Assembly (NCBI GenBank): GCA_004151065.3
Contig: NWUY0300033303.1
Location: 49,446-62,535, forward strand
Source: Larix sibirica
Taxonomy: Eukaryota > Streptophyta > Pinopsida > Pinales > Pinaceae
DNA: 13,090 nt
Reading direction: 5' to 3'
This document shows, in pieces, positions 1 through 10,271 of the stretch (the first letter of the stretch is position 1; each line of letters begins with the position of its first letter). The position numbers and the translations under genes were made by a program. The notes below the pieces were generated by a model. That model saw only the letters and a list, made by a program, of their open reading frames with translations, did not search any database and was not told the DNA's origin.

Positions 1-375
1 GGTCGGTGTTGGGGTTTTTCTTTTACCTTTGTTGTTTAGTTAGTTTGTCCAGGATTTGGGGATTAACAGGTTACACTGGAGTGGTCAGGGCAGATATCAC
101 TGTCAGGTTGGGGCTCTCCAATACATCTGTGTACTGTCCTACTATATATACCGGATACATAGTGTGTATACTTGAGTATGGAACCGCACATTGACCATGT
201 GGGGGCGGAGACCTCGAGGGGAAGTGGACAAAAATCTGATGAGTGGTGGGAAGAAGCCGGTCTTCTTCGACCTGATGAAGAATACCGCGATATTTGGACG
301 GTACGTGCTCTCAATGCTGGTCTATCCCGGGGGAATGGGTCAGGCTCACTGCCTCACCCGGTGGTTGGTTAGGAA
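1..375 (+). other. Possible 5' leader of LINE-A, no clear gene
   Basis: This stretch precedes the first plausible ORF1 start codon at 376. It is mixed in composition and holds a TATATATA run at 143-150, which could be chance. A frame in register with the ORF1 start is open from an ATG at 178 to a TAG at 370-372, immediately before the 376 ATG. It is rich in Glu, Asp and Trp and could be an N-terminal extension of ORF1 cut off by a stop, but I recognise no domain in it. The element's true 5' end could lie anywhere from outside the window to near 375. Confidence 0.4.
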
Positions 376-2074
376 ATGAACCAAACACCCAATCCAGTTA
401 CTGATGGTCAGCGTTCTTTTGAGGAAGGATCGACTATTCCGGTCATTACACCTTCGGTGGCTCAACTTAACAAACCCGACTCTCAGTCCTTCCTGGCTCT
501 ATATCTAATCGAAAAAACAGAAAGTTCCACATTCAGGGCCAGGGGACCGACTTGTTAATGGACCGTTTAACGGGTTTGGAGGGTATAGCGGCTCTATCCA
601 TTAAAACTCTGGTAGGGAAATTTTCTTATGGTGCTATGAATACGAAGGATATTGGGCAGTGGGTATCTACTCATTGGGAAAAGATCATTGGATATGTTCC
701 AGATATCTACATATTGAGCAAAGGATGGTACATGTTTTACTTTAGACTGGAGTGTCATGTGCCGATGATTCTGGATAAAACATGGATTCAGGAGAATGGC
801 AGTCTTATGCTTAATCATTGGCACATGGGATTTGATTCGGGTACTGAAAAATCCGATTTAGACACCTCTGGGTTCTTCTTCCAGGCTTTCCGATGGAGAT
901 GTGGAACAAAGAAGCCTTCGTGGTTGTGGCAAATCATATCGGTCGCTTTCTTCATATTTCTGATGAAACCCTTAACGGTCGGGATCGTTGAGTTGGGCGG
1001 GTTCTGGTGCAAGTTGACATGTCATTGGGTTTATATGAGTCAATGACGATTATGTGGCGTGGAAGACGCTATACTCAGACTCTTGACTACTGGGGGCTTC
1101 CATTCTGCTGCTCAAAATGCAAGGTGGTTGGTCACCTGTGGCGTGACTGCTCAGATTTCAGTTCCGACTCAGAGGGGGACACGTCTGACGATATTAAGGC
1201 TTGGTCTTCTGATAGTAATACAGCCTATGATGGTGACATTGAGGGGCCTGCTACAATTCCGTGTTCATCCTCTGCCTTGGCTTTGGAGGGTTTGGATCCT
1301 TCCACTCTCATCGGTAAGTTAAATCGATTGGACCCAAATTTTACCTCTTCTTTGTCTAATGTGGATCTGGACTTCCTAGCCGGGTTGGAAGGGAAGGGTG
1401 AGAGGATTGGCGAGGGCATAATCGGTGGTCCCCCAGTGTTCTATCTGGGGGTTTAGTCTAATGAGGATCTAGGCCATTCTGAGCATTTACAGGGTGCCTT
1501 GACCAATATTGCTCCTGCACTCGTTAATTCGGTGCCCCCTATCACTGATCACTTCATGGCTGATGATTCTTCTCCTTCCAAGGTTCCTTTGGATATGGGT
1601 ATACCTTCCAGTCTATTGGGTCCAACCACGCACCCTTCCTCTTCTTCGGATCCGGTTTGAGCAGCTCCTGTCAATGTGGTGGAGGATTCATTGTTGGGGT
1701 CTACACCTGCGATTGATCATGTGGAGTTGGATTCCCACTTGGGGGGTGTGAGCCCCTCTTACGCTGAGATGGTCAAAATACAAGTTCCTCTTATCACATA
1801 TTGTGCCAACATTCCACTTTCGGGCGATACTCTGGACAGTTCAAAGATTTCTTCTCAGGTGGATTCTGTCGAAGATTTTCAGTTGAAAGGTGCAAGAAAG
1901 GGTGGTATTGCGCAATTTTCTCCCCTCAAAACACGAAGTGCTAGGAAAGGCAACCCACTAAACACTGGTTGTTCTCCTTCCATTATCTCTCAGTCTTCAT
2001 CTTATGCTGTAGGTTCTATGGATTCAAATCGGGCGCTTAGAGGCATGAAAGCCCAGGCCAGGGTTAAAAGATGA
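376..2074 (+). pseudogene. LINE-A ORF1: RNA-binding Gag-like protein (DUF4283 + CCHC), broken
   Basis: In an active element this protein would bind the LINE RNA to form the ribonucleoprotein. The first ATG used here is at 376. Coding signal starts in frame 1, moves to frame 0 before about 552, and moves to frame 2 at about 855-866. Frame 0 holds the start of a DUF4283-like region (LVGKFSYG at about 610-635). The same region continues in frame 2 (GFPMEMWNKEAF, 884-919) and leads to a CCHC zinc knuckle at 1109-1150 with spacing CX2CX4HX4C. The C-terminal half (1150-2074) is Ser/Pro/Asp-rich, low in conservation, and ends in a basic tail (KAQARVKR). In-frame stops in frame 2 are TGA 989-991, TAG 1454-1456 and TGA 1658-1660. 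The real stop, TGA 2072-2074, overlaps the ORF2 ATG. Family assignment is firm; the exact N-terminus is not. Confidence 0.85.
1109..1150 (+). other. CCHC zinc knuckle in LINE-A ORF1
   Basis: Fourteen residues with Cys, Cys, His and Cys spaced CX2CX4HX4C (CSKCKVVGHLWRDC). All four zinc ligands are intact, as in retroviral and plant LINE Gag-like proteins that bind nucleic acid. It directly follows the DUF4283-like region, the usual order in plant L1 ORF1. Confidence 0.9.
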
Positions 2075-2760
2075 TTTTTTTCTCTCATAATATCAGAGGG
2101 ATTGGGGGCCCTCAGAAAAAATTGGCCCTCAAAGGTTTATTAGATTCCTTACTTCCTGATATGATTTTTCTACAAGAGACTATGGTATCGGCCACTCGGG
2201 CGCGGGTTTATTTCCAAAGCATCCGACTTGATTGGGTGATTTGTTCAACGGATGCTGTGGGGCATTCGGGTGGGTTACTGTTTGCATGGGACCCAAAACT
2301 ATTCTGTCTTGAGGCATTTAACACTAAATTGGGGATTCATTTGCGAGGTCAAATTATTGGTATTACTGGACATATAAATTTTATGAATATTTATGGGCCA
2401 TATACTGATAGATGTCAATTTTGGGATTCTATCAAATCTATTGGTCTCTTGGATCTCGAAAATCTCCTTTTAGCGGGAGATTTTAATCTTACACTTTCAT
2501 CCACTGAGTCCTGGGGTTCATTTGCTCACAAGGATCCTTTATGCCAGCATTTCTTTGACTTCTTTACAGATTTGGACTTGATAGATATTGTGCCGATTCA
2601 GGTCGGTCCTACATGGTGCAATGGACGAAAGGCTACTGAAAAAATCTCTAAATGACTGGATCGTTTTATGTTGGTTGACCATTTGGTTCAGCGTGTGCAT
2701 AGTTACAGATCTTGGACGAGTCTATCTTCTCTATTGGACCACCTTCTGATACTCTTGGAG
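2071..2760 (+). other. APE-type endonuclease domain of LINE-A
   Basis: This domain would nick the chromosomal target to prime reverse transcription. Visible landmarks are Asn7 in HNIRGIG, Glu36 in FLQETM, Tyr109 in MNIYGPY, and Asp137 and Asn139 in AGDFNLTL, all numbered from the ATG at 2071. After the TGA at 2653-2655 the frame continues with LDRFML. It reaches the catalytic Asp-His pair at 2737-2742, where the usual Ser before it (Ser-Asp-His) is Leu, encoded TTG and one C-to-T change from TCG. The stop sits where the family normally has Arg (R-[IL]-D-R), consistent with CGA turned to TGA. Confidence 0.9.
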
Positions 2761-3379
2761 CTGGATTTTGGCGTGGTTAAGATACCTTATCCATTCAAGT
2801 TTGAGCATACTCTTCTGCAATATGTCGAATTCAAGGATCTTGTTTGTGCTGTTTGGTCAAGGTTTCGGGGGGATGGTATATCCTCTCCATCTCTGTGACT
2901 TATTCAGAAACTGGGGTTTCTTAAAAGGTTTGTTAAAAAGTGGGTGAAAGAGCTTCAAAAGGCTGAAAAAATTGAATTATCAGATATTGATTCCCAAATT
3001 TCGGCTCTGAATGTCTCTACCTTGGGAGGCCCACTCCTGGATGGCAATCGCACTAAACTGATTGCATTGGAGGGTAGGAAGCTACACATTCTCCAACGTG
3101 ATGAAGCTTCTTGGCGTTTAAAGAGCAGGGCATTATGGGTCACATTGGGTGATAAAAATACAAATTTTTTTCACCGATTTGCTAACAGTAGACGTATTGG
3201 TAACACTATATGGAACTTGGTTAGTAGTTTTGGGGAAAATATATCGGCCCTTCCTGATCTACATAGTGAGGCCTTAGTCCATTTCTCTAACTATTACAGA
3301 GATCCTGGTGGGACTTCTATTGGGGAGCAAATCAAAGTTGTGAGCAATTATCCACGTTTATTTTCGGAGCAGGAGGGCA

Positions 3380-4410
3380 ATGATATTTTTATTCCGGTCA
3401 CCTTGAAGGAGATTCAATCTGTTCTGGATGGGTTTGCAAAAGACAAAAGTCCGGGTCCAGATGGCTGGACCACGGAACTTTTTGTGGCTTTCTTTGATAT
3501 AATGGGGTAGGATATCTTGGATATGGTGGAAGAAACTCGTATCAGCGGCAAGGTAGCTGGTGCACTCAATGCTACCTTTATTACACTCATCCCCAAGATC
3601 TCCAAGCCTACCTCTTTCATGGACTTCCAGCTGATTTCACTGTGCAACCTGGTGTACAAAATCATTGCTAAGATTATAGCTGTTAGGATCAAACCTGTAC
3701 TCTCCCGTGGGCTGCCACTGGAGCAATATGGGTTTTTGGACGACTGACAGATACTGGACATTGTGGGTGTGGCTCAGGAGGCTATGCATATTATAAAATC
3801 TAAAGGTATCCAAGCACTCATTCTTCAACTGGACCTCTCACGGGCTTATGACAATGTGAACTGGTCTTTCCTCAGGTTGGCTCTCGTTCAGATTAGCATT
3901 CCATGGACTGCTATCAAGTGGATCATGGCATGCACTACTTTGGTCAATTACTTCATATTAATTAATGGATGCCCTTCTGACTTTATTTACTGTTCTAGGG
4001 GATTGCGCCAAGGGTGTCCCCTCTCACCATTACTATTTCTGATAGTAATTGAGGGTTTTAGCAAATTACTTCACAGAGCCAAGGATGATTTACTTATTAC
4101 TGGGCTACAGGTATCGCCTCACATTTCAATCTCCCACCAATTCATTGTAGACGATGTTATGTTATTTAGGGGCGCTGAGGCCCGAGAGTGGCATCACATG
4201 TGGCTTATCATCCAACTGTTTTTTCGTGCTTCGGGTATGCTTATCAACGATGGTAAATCAAAAATTTTACAGCACAAGATGGAGATGATACATATCTCAG
4301 CCATAACATCCTTTCTTCCATATATGGTAGAAGAGCTTACTGCTGGTATGAGATACCTGGGTTTTTTCTTAAAACCTAATGGTTATCATATAACTGATTG
4401 GCAATGGCTC
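3380..4410 (+). other. Reverse transcriptase domain of LINE-A
   Basis: RNA-dependent DNA polymerase core. Motifs in order are KSPGPDGWTTELF (about 3447), FITLIPK (about 3577), a degenerate version of the usual FRPISLCN block read as DFQLISLCN (3622-3648), LDLSRAYDNVNW with the first catalytic Asp (3829-3864), RQGCPLSP (4006-4029), and the catalytic box IVDD (4144-4155) in place of the common FADD. GMLINDGKSKI and MRYLGFFLKP follow. Both catalytic Asp pairs remain. The Arg-Pro to Gln-Leu change in the RPISL block is two changes expected from CpG decay (CGG to CAG, CCG to CTG). TAG 3508-3510 and TGA 3745-3747 interrupt the domain. Confidence 0.93.
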
Positions 4411-5264
4411 CTTAATAAATTTGATAAGATGATCTTTCATTGGCAATGGCGTTGGTTATCCTGTGGGGGTCGCCTCATTCTTGTTAAGTCGGTTTTACAA
4501 AACATGGGAGTGTACTGGTTTTCTCTATGAAAGATCCCCCGATCCATATTGACTAGTATTCGACAGAGGATTCATCGGTTCATATGGTCTGGTACAGGTA
4601 ATCAAAAGTTCCATTTAGTGGAATGGAGCATACTTGCTCGCCCTTTTGCTCATGGTGGCTGGGCCATTAAAAATATCTTCAATTTTTCTACGGCATTACT
4701 TGCTAAAAGTTTGTGGAGGGCATTGTCTGTCGACTGTCTTTGGGGCAGGGTTTTAAAAGATAAGTATTTTGGCAATTTATCCACCATTCAATGGATACGC
4801 TCCTATCATAAACCTATTAAAGGTATATCTAATATCTGGGCTGGATTATTGCTCTCCTTCCCGATGGTGGCGGAGTGGCTGGCTTGGGCTCTTGGTACCG
4901 GCCGACATATCATTATCGGTGAAGATCCGATTGTTGGGGGTCCATCCCCTTACAAACTGTCCCTGGATCTACTCCATCATCTTAGATCCCGGGGTTATTA
5001 TACCCTCAATCAAATTCTGGTCAAGAATGGCAAATCCAACATTTTTCATGTTTGGATTAACGCTTCACAGTTGGGGTTGGTCGGAACGATGGCGACCGAT
5101 TGGGATACTTATACTTTGGGTCTATATCATGCACACATTCAATTCTCTGCTGAGGATGACAGGCTATTGTGGTCTTGGAATTCGATCGATGGCTCGGTCA
5201 CTGCTCAATCTGCCTATGTGGCGATCTGCTGTTCCAAAAAGGTGGATTGGAAGTGGTGGTATAA

Positions 5265-5435
5265 TCTGCTTTGGCAGTGGCGTCTTCCTTTAAAAGTGAA
5301 GATTTTTATATGTTGGTGTTCGAAGGGAAAATTCTCATTTGGGATAACTTAATGAGACGCGGTTTCCAGGGGCCCAATATTTGCATTCTCTGCCATGGGG
5401 ATTCTGAATCATTTCAACATCTTTTTGCTAGCTGC
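5265..5435 (+). other. Zinc-finger (zf-RVT type) module of LINE-A, with frameshift
   Basis: The conserved run WQWRLPLKVKIF in frame 1 (about 5273-5308) passes into frame 0 as GKILIWDNLMRRG (about 5325-5364). A net loss of one base, modulo three, therefore lies at about 5310-5325. The zinc ligands follow at 5382-5435 with spacing CX2CX8HX4C, all four present. In plant LINEs this module lies between reverse transcriptase and RNase H and is thought to help nucleic-acid binding. Confidence 0.88.
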
Positions 5436-5750
5436 CCTTATACTGTTAAGATATGGTCTTATTTATATAACCCTTACTGCCACTTACAAAATGCCTCGGC
5501 GTTCTCGATACAAGGCTGGTATAGAACTATTTTTTCCTTTAGTAATGATCTGGGATGTTTGGCCTGCTTTGTGGCATGGCAGATATGGAACGCTCGCAAT
5601 CGTCTTCTTTTTGACAATATTTACACTGAGCCAAGCAGGGTGGCTTTCTTGATACGAGCTCTCCCTGTTGAATGCATTATCCCTTCTCTGGTGAGGCCTA
5701 TTGATGGTTTTAGTGATCGTAATACTTGGCCCTCTTACCTCCTCAGAACT

Positions 5751-6161
5751 GGTAACCGTGCTCGGTTCGACGGTGCGTCTCAGCCTTCCTTTGGTCTATG
5801 TGGGGCGGGAGCTTTTATTGAATTGCATAATGGCGATCAGATCAGGTTATGGATGTGTGGGGGTAAGGGAACTAATACTAAAGGTGAGTTATTGGGTCTG
5901 TGGCTTATTCTTTTCTTCTCATCTTCGTCCAACATCATTTTGGATCAGGCAGCGGGCGACTCAATGGCCATTGTGAATTGGGATAACTATGAGGCCATCA
6001 TCCATGCTCTCGCTATCAACTCTTGGCTGGATCAGACCAGCCACCTACTTGACCTTTGCCCTCAGACACACATTGTCCACATTTTTTGGGAGCTAAATTC
6101 TGTTGCTGATTTCACTATCTCGGCGTGGATTGGTCTCTACAGAAGGTCGTATTCACTTTGA
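5751..6161 (+). other. C-terminal RNase H domain of LINE-A
   Basis: Would degrade the RNA strand of the RNA:DNA hybrid made during insertion. All four acidic catalytic positions are visible in one uninterrupted stretch of frame 0: Asp at 5769 (RFDGA), Glu at 5886 (KGELLGLW), Asp at 5958 (GDSMAIVNW) and Asp at 6108 (NSVADF). The residues after the last Asp (FTISAW) depart from the common LA-N-G ending. The domain ends at TGA 6159-6161. Confidence 0.9.
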
Positions 6162-6636
6162 GATCCTCTCCGGGTCGGCTCATTCATCCACAGGGTTCGG
6201 GCTCCTCTTCCCCTCGTAGGCTCCACTTTTTGGCCGATTTTTTGCGGTGTTTCTGCCTGGCTGTGGGCATGGTTTTTCCTCTTTTACTTTCTGTTGTCAC
6301 CTCTTTTTTTTGCGTCGGCTATGAGGTGATTTTTATGTACAGGGCTGTTTACAAGCCATTTTATTTTTTCCTTCATCCTCTTTTCTTTCGTCATATGATA
6401 TCGGTTACTTACTGAGGATTGGTATATCCTGGCACTTCACCGTTTTTCTTGGCATATCGGTTTTAGACTGCTACCTGTGTGATTCGATGGGATGGCTTGG
6501 TCTGTTATGGTGTTCTGTTCTGTGCTGTTTAGGAAGGTTGAGTTTTGGCTCTATCCGGCTGTCCTTTGGCTGGGAAGGAATGTAACCTTTTATACTTTTT
6601 AATTAAGTATAGTTATTTTTCTGGTGAAAAAAAAAA
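6162..6636 (+). other. 3' untranslated region and poly(A) tail of LINE-A
   Basis: T-rich, non-coding sequence between the RNase H stop and a run of ten A at 6627-6636. A poly(A) end is the hallmark of L1-clade insertion by target-primed reverse transcription and is used here to set the right boundary. No exact AATAAA is seen before the run. Open frames within this stretch show no recognisable protein. Confidence 0.75.
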
Positions 6637-7017
6637 GTGTAGAAGTCCCTTTAGTTTCCACATTTCTCTTTTAATTATGGGCACAATTCCTTCATGCTGG
6701 CAACCTACAACATTAATTTTGAATGAATACCACATTCATTTAATAATGATTTATGTGGAAAACCTCACATATCCCATTTTTTTTTATGATGGGAAAACTA
6801 GTATAGAATTGGGTACCGAAAATAGTGTCGGAACGAGTGACAGAATCAATTCATCCACAACAAAACCATATATAATACATTAAAATAACATCTTTTACTT
6901 TTATTGCTTTTAATTAATGATTTAAAGTAAAATATGATATTTTAAAGATAAATGTATTAGATTATCGTTAAATGTGATGACATAATAGTGTGATAAGGTG
7001 GAAGAAAGAGACAATTT
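6637..7017 (+). other. AT-rich spacer between the two LINEs
   Basis: No gene is visible. The stretch becomes strongly AT-rich from about 6860 to 6980. A frame open from 6545 to 6883 crosses the poly(A) boundary of LINE-A and has no recognisable domain, so I treat it as chance. This is probably flanking host DNA or an older decayed repeat into which one or both LINEs inserted. Confidence 0.5.
6880..6945. repeat. Imperfect inverted repeat (hairpin) in the AT-rich spacer
   Basis: The arm 6880-6903 pairs with 6922-6945 (about 24 bases, roughly three mismatches) around an 18-base loop. The left arm contains ATCTTTTACTTT and the right arm AAAGTAAAATATGAT. It could be a remnant of a small inverted-repeat transposon or a chance product of AT-rich sequence. 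No target duplication is evident next to it. Confidence 0.5.
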
Positions 7018-7020
7018 TAG

Positions 7021-7797
7021 GAGCCCATCAATAAGCCTGACATTTTATTTCTCCAAGAAACAAAGTGTGCAGGGCAGGAAGCAGAATCCATACTTTTGGC
7101 TTGCTGGAGGCTGAGTAATCAAACCATCATTGATGCGCGCAATAGTACAGGAGGACTGGCGATCCTTTGGAACCTAGCCTCTGTTACCATAGATCACTGT
7201 TTCTCTACTACTTGGTCGCTCACGGCCAAAGCAAGAATGATGGGATCAGATAAATACTTCTACATAACCAATGTCTATGGGTTTTCTACTCATCAAGACA
7301 AAGCGGCTTTTCTAAACAGCTTGGAAAGATTACATCATAATATTCAGCATGATAGATGGATAATGGGAGGAGACTTCAATGTCATCTTGACTTTAGATGA
7401 GAAAAGGGGAGGCACTCGACGACTTGAAGAGGACAACAAGCTTTTTCAGAAATTGATTGATCAAATCCACTTGATTGATATTGAAACTACCGATGGATAT
7501 TTCACCTGGTCCAATCGGTGTTCCGAACAACAAAATGTTGCCTGCCGACTTGATAGATTCCTCATCTCTGAACATCTAATGCTGGAAGGCCTTTCCCTCG
7601 AGTCATTAATTTTGCCAATTGCGGGTTCTGATCATTGGTCAATTCAGTTATGGATGGATGTGGATGGAATCCCTCAACACAGACCTTTCAGATTTGACAT
7701 TTTTTGGCTCGCGCATCCGGACTTTGAGAAAAATATGAAGCAATGGTGGACGGAAATCACCATCCCTCATGGCACGCTCATGTATAAATTCCAATAA
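7021..7797 (+). other. Endonuclease domain of LINE-B (N-terminus missing)
   Basis: Open in frame 1 from 7021 with FLQETK (catalytic Glu at 7057), NVYGF, GGDFNV (Asp at 7372), CRLDRFL and an intact Ser-Asp-His triad at 7627-7635. The SDH triad is better preserved here than in LINE-A, although the rest of LINE-B is more decayed. Missing is the N-terminal strand that normally carries the WN-RG motif. The frame ends at TAA 7795-7797 and similarity continues beyond it. Confidence 0.9.
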
Positions 7798-8289
7798 AAA
7801 CTCAAAATCCTTAAGCAAAAACTAAAATACTGGAACAAAAACACTTTTGGTAATATATTTCAAGCCCAGAGAATGCTGGAGAATCGCCTCCAGGAAATTC
7901 AAATCATCTATAGGCAGCAAGGACATTCTAATAAGCTCAAGGATGAGGAAGCTCAGGTCAAACAACAACTCGAGGAAAGATACGCTCGAGAGGAAATCCT
8001 CTGGAGACAAAAATATAGAATACAATGGCTCAAAGAGGGAGAGAAGAATTCAAAATTATTTCATCATTCAATGATCCATTAACGACATATCAAAATCCTA
8101 GATGATGATCAAGGCAATACCCTCACCAGCCATGCTGATATCGAAAACGAGATCAATCACTACTACAGGGACATTCTTTCGGAATCAGTGATGGATCGAT
8201 CTCAAGCTATTGACAAAATCACTAGACATATACTTGCTATAGTCTCAAAGGAGAAAAATGATGCCCTAATGAGGCCTATCACCCAAGAG

Positions 8290-9260
8290 GAATTTAATAC
8301 TGTAGTCCATGAGATGTAGGCTAGAAAATCTATGGGACAGGATGGATTCACAACAGATTTCTTCCACCACTGCTGGGATATCCTAAGGGATGGAGTCTAG
8401 CATATTATTGAAGACTCCCGGACTTTAGGGAAGGTTCTCTTTGCGTTCAATGCAACTTTCTTAACTTTGATCCCTAAGGAAGAGGGAGTCTTAAAGCCTA
8501 AGAATTTCTGACCCATCGCACTTTGTAATGTCATCTACAAGATCATAACCAAAGTTATTGCTACCAGATTGAAATCTATCCTCCCACACATTATCTCTCT
8601 AGAACAAATGGGTTATGTTGAAGGACGAACAATTATGGATAATATTCTCCTCATCCATAAAGTGATTCACTCCCTCAAATCCACCAGAAGGCAAGGCATG
8701 CTTCTCAAACTCGATCTCTCAAAATATTTTGATAAAATTAGATGGCAATACATGAAGAACATTCTGACAGCATTTGGATTTGATGACAACTAGATCTCAT
8801 GGATTATGAATCTTACATCCTTAGCCTTTTTCTCTATTATCATTAACGGGTCACCTACGACCCCCTTCAAACCCTCAAGAGGAATCCGTTAGGGGGACCC
8901 ACTCTCTCCATTCCTTTTTGTCATTATGGCAGAAGGATTCAACAGATCAATCAAATAAACAATCACTGAAGGCACATTACATGGGCTTCCTATTCATGGT
9001 ATTGATTCCCCCATCTCGCATAATCAGTTTGTGGATGATACCATGATGATGGGCATCCCAACTGTTAAGGAAGCCATTGCTATGAAGTCAATTTTGGAGG
9101 ATTTTTGTGTGGCTTCATGTACCTCTATCAACCCTGACAAATATCAATTTCTCTTCATTAACACTCCCAGAGTGATTCAATTGAACATCTCCAGAATTCT
9201 GGGCTTTCAAAGGAGCTCCCTTCCTTCCAAATACTTGAAATTCCCCCTCTCAGACAATGT
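8290..9260 (+). other. Reverse transcriptase domain of LINE-B
   Basis: Motifs in frame 1, in order: ARKSMGQDGFTTDFF (8320-8364), FLTLIPK (about 8458-8478), F-stop-PIALCNVIYKI (8506-8544), LKLDLSKYFDKIRW (about 8707-8748), GIR-stop-GDPLSPFLF (8881-8922), the catalytic FVDD (9028-9039), and CTSINPDK (9118-9141) leading into LPSKYLKFPLS. The catalytic Asp residues are kept. KYFD stands where KAFD is usual. Six stop codons fall within the domain. Confidence 0.92.
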
Positions 9261-10129
9261 ACTCTGAAAATTCAACTAAGTATATCTTCTAACCTCTCTC
9301 AATAGGCATCTCTCTTCTTGGACCTTCACATCCCTGAACCTAGCAGTCTTTTTAATTCTTCTTAAATATGTACTCCAAGCCATCCCTATTTACATCTTTT
9401 CTGCCCTAGCTGCTCTGAAAATGATTCTAAAAAAAGTCAAGTCTATCTAAAGAAAATTTCTTTGGCAAGGTACCAAAGAAGGAAAGAAATGGGCCTTGGT
9501 GAATTGGACAGAATTGTGCAAACCTAAGCTAAAAGGTGGTCTCAACCTAAGAGACCCTCACCTCCTTAATGAAGTCTTGGGAGCTAAAATTTGGTGCAGA
9601 TGGTTGAATAATCCTAAGGAGGTCTGGGAAAAACTCTAGAGGATAAAATATGCTCCAGAAGCCAATGAGGAACAACTAATTCACTGGAATGCAGCATGGA
9701 GAAATAGAAATATTATCCAAGATCATGCCTTCTGGGAAATTCGAAATGGCCTAATTGCAAACTTCTGGCAGGACTCTTGGCAGTAACTCCCTCCCTTAAT
9801 CGAAAACCATAATTTTGAGGAGCTACATCACCAATCCATTCATTCGGGTTTAATCAAAGTGGTAGATTATTGGACGACTAACTCTAGTCTTGAAGGATGG
9901 AGAGACTGGAAACGTACTCAAATTCAGCTCAACATTCTGTAACATATAGATACATAAAATTGGAAAGAGATAATTTCTAAAAGATGGATTAGATGCAGAG
10001 ACGAACCTGACATTATGTGTTGGGGGCATTCGTCCAAAGGAACCTTTACCATCAAGGAGTCGTACTCCATACATGTTAACACTGAACCCTCTCTAGCTTT
10101 GGAGGCCTGGAAACACATCTAGAACCTTA

Positions 10130-10271
10130 ATCTTTGGCCCAAAGTGAGCAATTTCTTATGGAAAATCATGCATAATTATATTCTTACCTGGGATAATTTG
10201 AAAAGGGCCCCTTGGTCTGCACTCTCTGCAACAACCAGGAAGAAACCATAGAACACCTTCTCAACCATTGT
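10130..10271 (+). other. Zinc-finger (zf-RVT type) module of LINE-B, with frameshift
   Basis: LWPKVSNFLWKIMHNYILTW and DNLKR are read in frame 1 up to about 10204, then the frame moves to 0 with GPLVCTLCNNQEETIEHL. The ligands at 10218-10271 have spacing CX2CX8HX4C, identical to the LINE-A module. The net change is a loss of one base, modulo three, close to the run AAAAGGGCCCC. Confidence 0.88.

Larger units (their letters stand above)
2071..6161 (+). pseudogene. LINE-A ORF2: endonuclease-reverse transcriptase-RNase H polyprotein, broken
   Basis: A single reading frame (frame 1) runs from the ATG at 2071 to about 5318 and then shifts to frame 0 until TGA 6159-6161. The total is about 1,360 codons, a normal length for a plant LINE ORF2. 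Frame 1 is cut by TGA 2653-2655, TGA 2896-2898, TAG 3508-3510, TGA 3745-3747 and TGA 4528-4530. Coding similarity continues unbroken across each stop, so these are point mutations in an old gene and not separate genes. Domains in order: APE-type endonuclease, linker with an RLKSRALW...GDKNTNFFH motif (about 3115-3180), reverse transcriptase, thumb/connection, zinc finger, RNase H. The start overlaps the ORF1 stop as ATGA, which fits translation coupled to ORF1. No functional protein is expected from this copy. Confidence 0.93.
1..6636 (+). mobile_element. LINE-A: near full-length degenerate plant L1-clade non-LTR retrotransposon
   Basis: Seen: an ORF1 with DUF4283-like region and CCHC knuckle, then an ORF2 with endonuclease, reverse transcriptase, CX2CX8HX4C zinc finger and RNase H, then an untranslated tail ending in ten A residues. 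This order is the plant L1-clade layout; RNase H at the ORF2 C-terminus is characteristic of many plant members. The element moved by target-primed reverse transcription of its own RNA. The left boundary is not visible and may lie outside the window, so no target-site duplication could be matched: the bases after the A-run (starting GTGTAGAAGTCCC) have no clear copy in the first 375 bases. Eight in-frame stops and about three frameshifts show that it is dead. The element class is certain; the exact left end is not. Confidence 0.93.

Noticed and set aside
63-314. Minus-strand open frame of 83 codons
   Set aside because: Antisense to the LINE-A leader, with no recognisable domain; treated as chance.
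3414-3761. Minus-strand open frame of 115 codons
   Set aside because: Lies wholly opposite the conserved reverse transcriptase coding sequence, so it is a shadow frame.
4769-5293. Plus-strand frame of 174 codons overlapping ORF2
   Set aside because: Alternative frame of the ORF2 connection region; the family motifs are in frame 1.
6545-6883. Plus-strand frame of 112 codons
   Set aside because: Crosses the poly(A) tail that ends LINE-A and has low-complexity AT-rich content; no domain.
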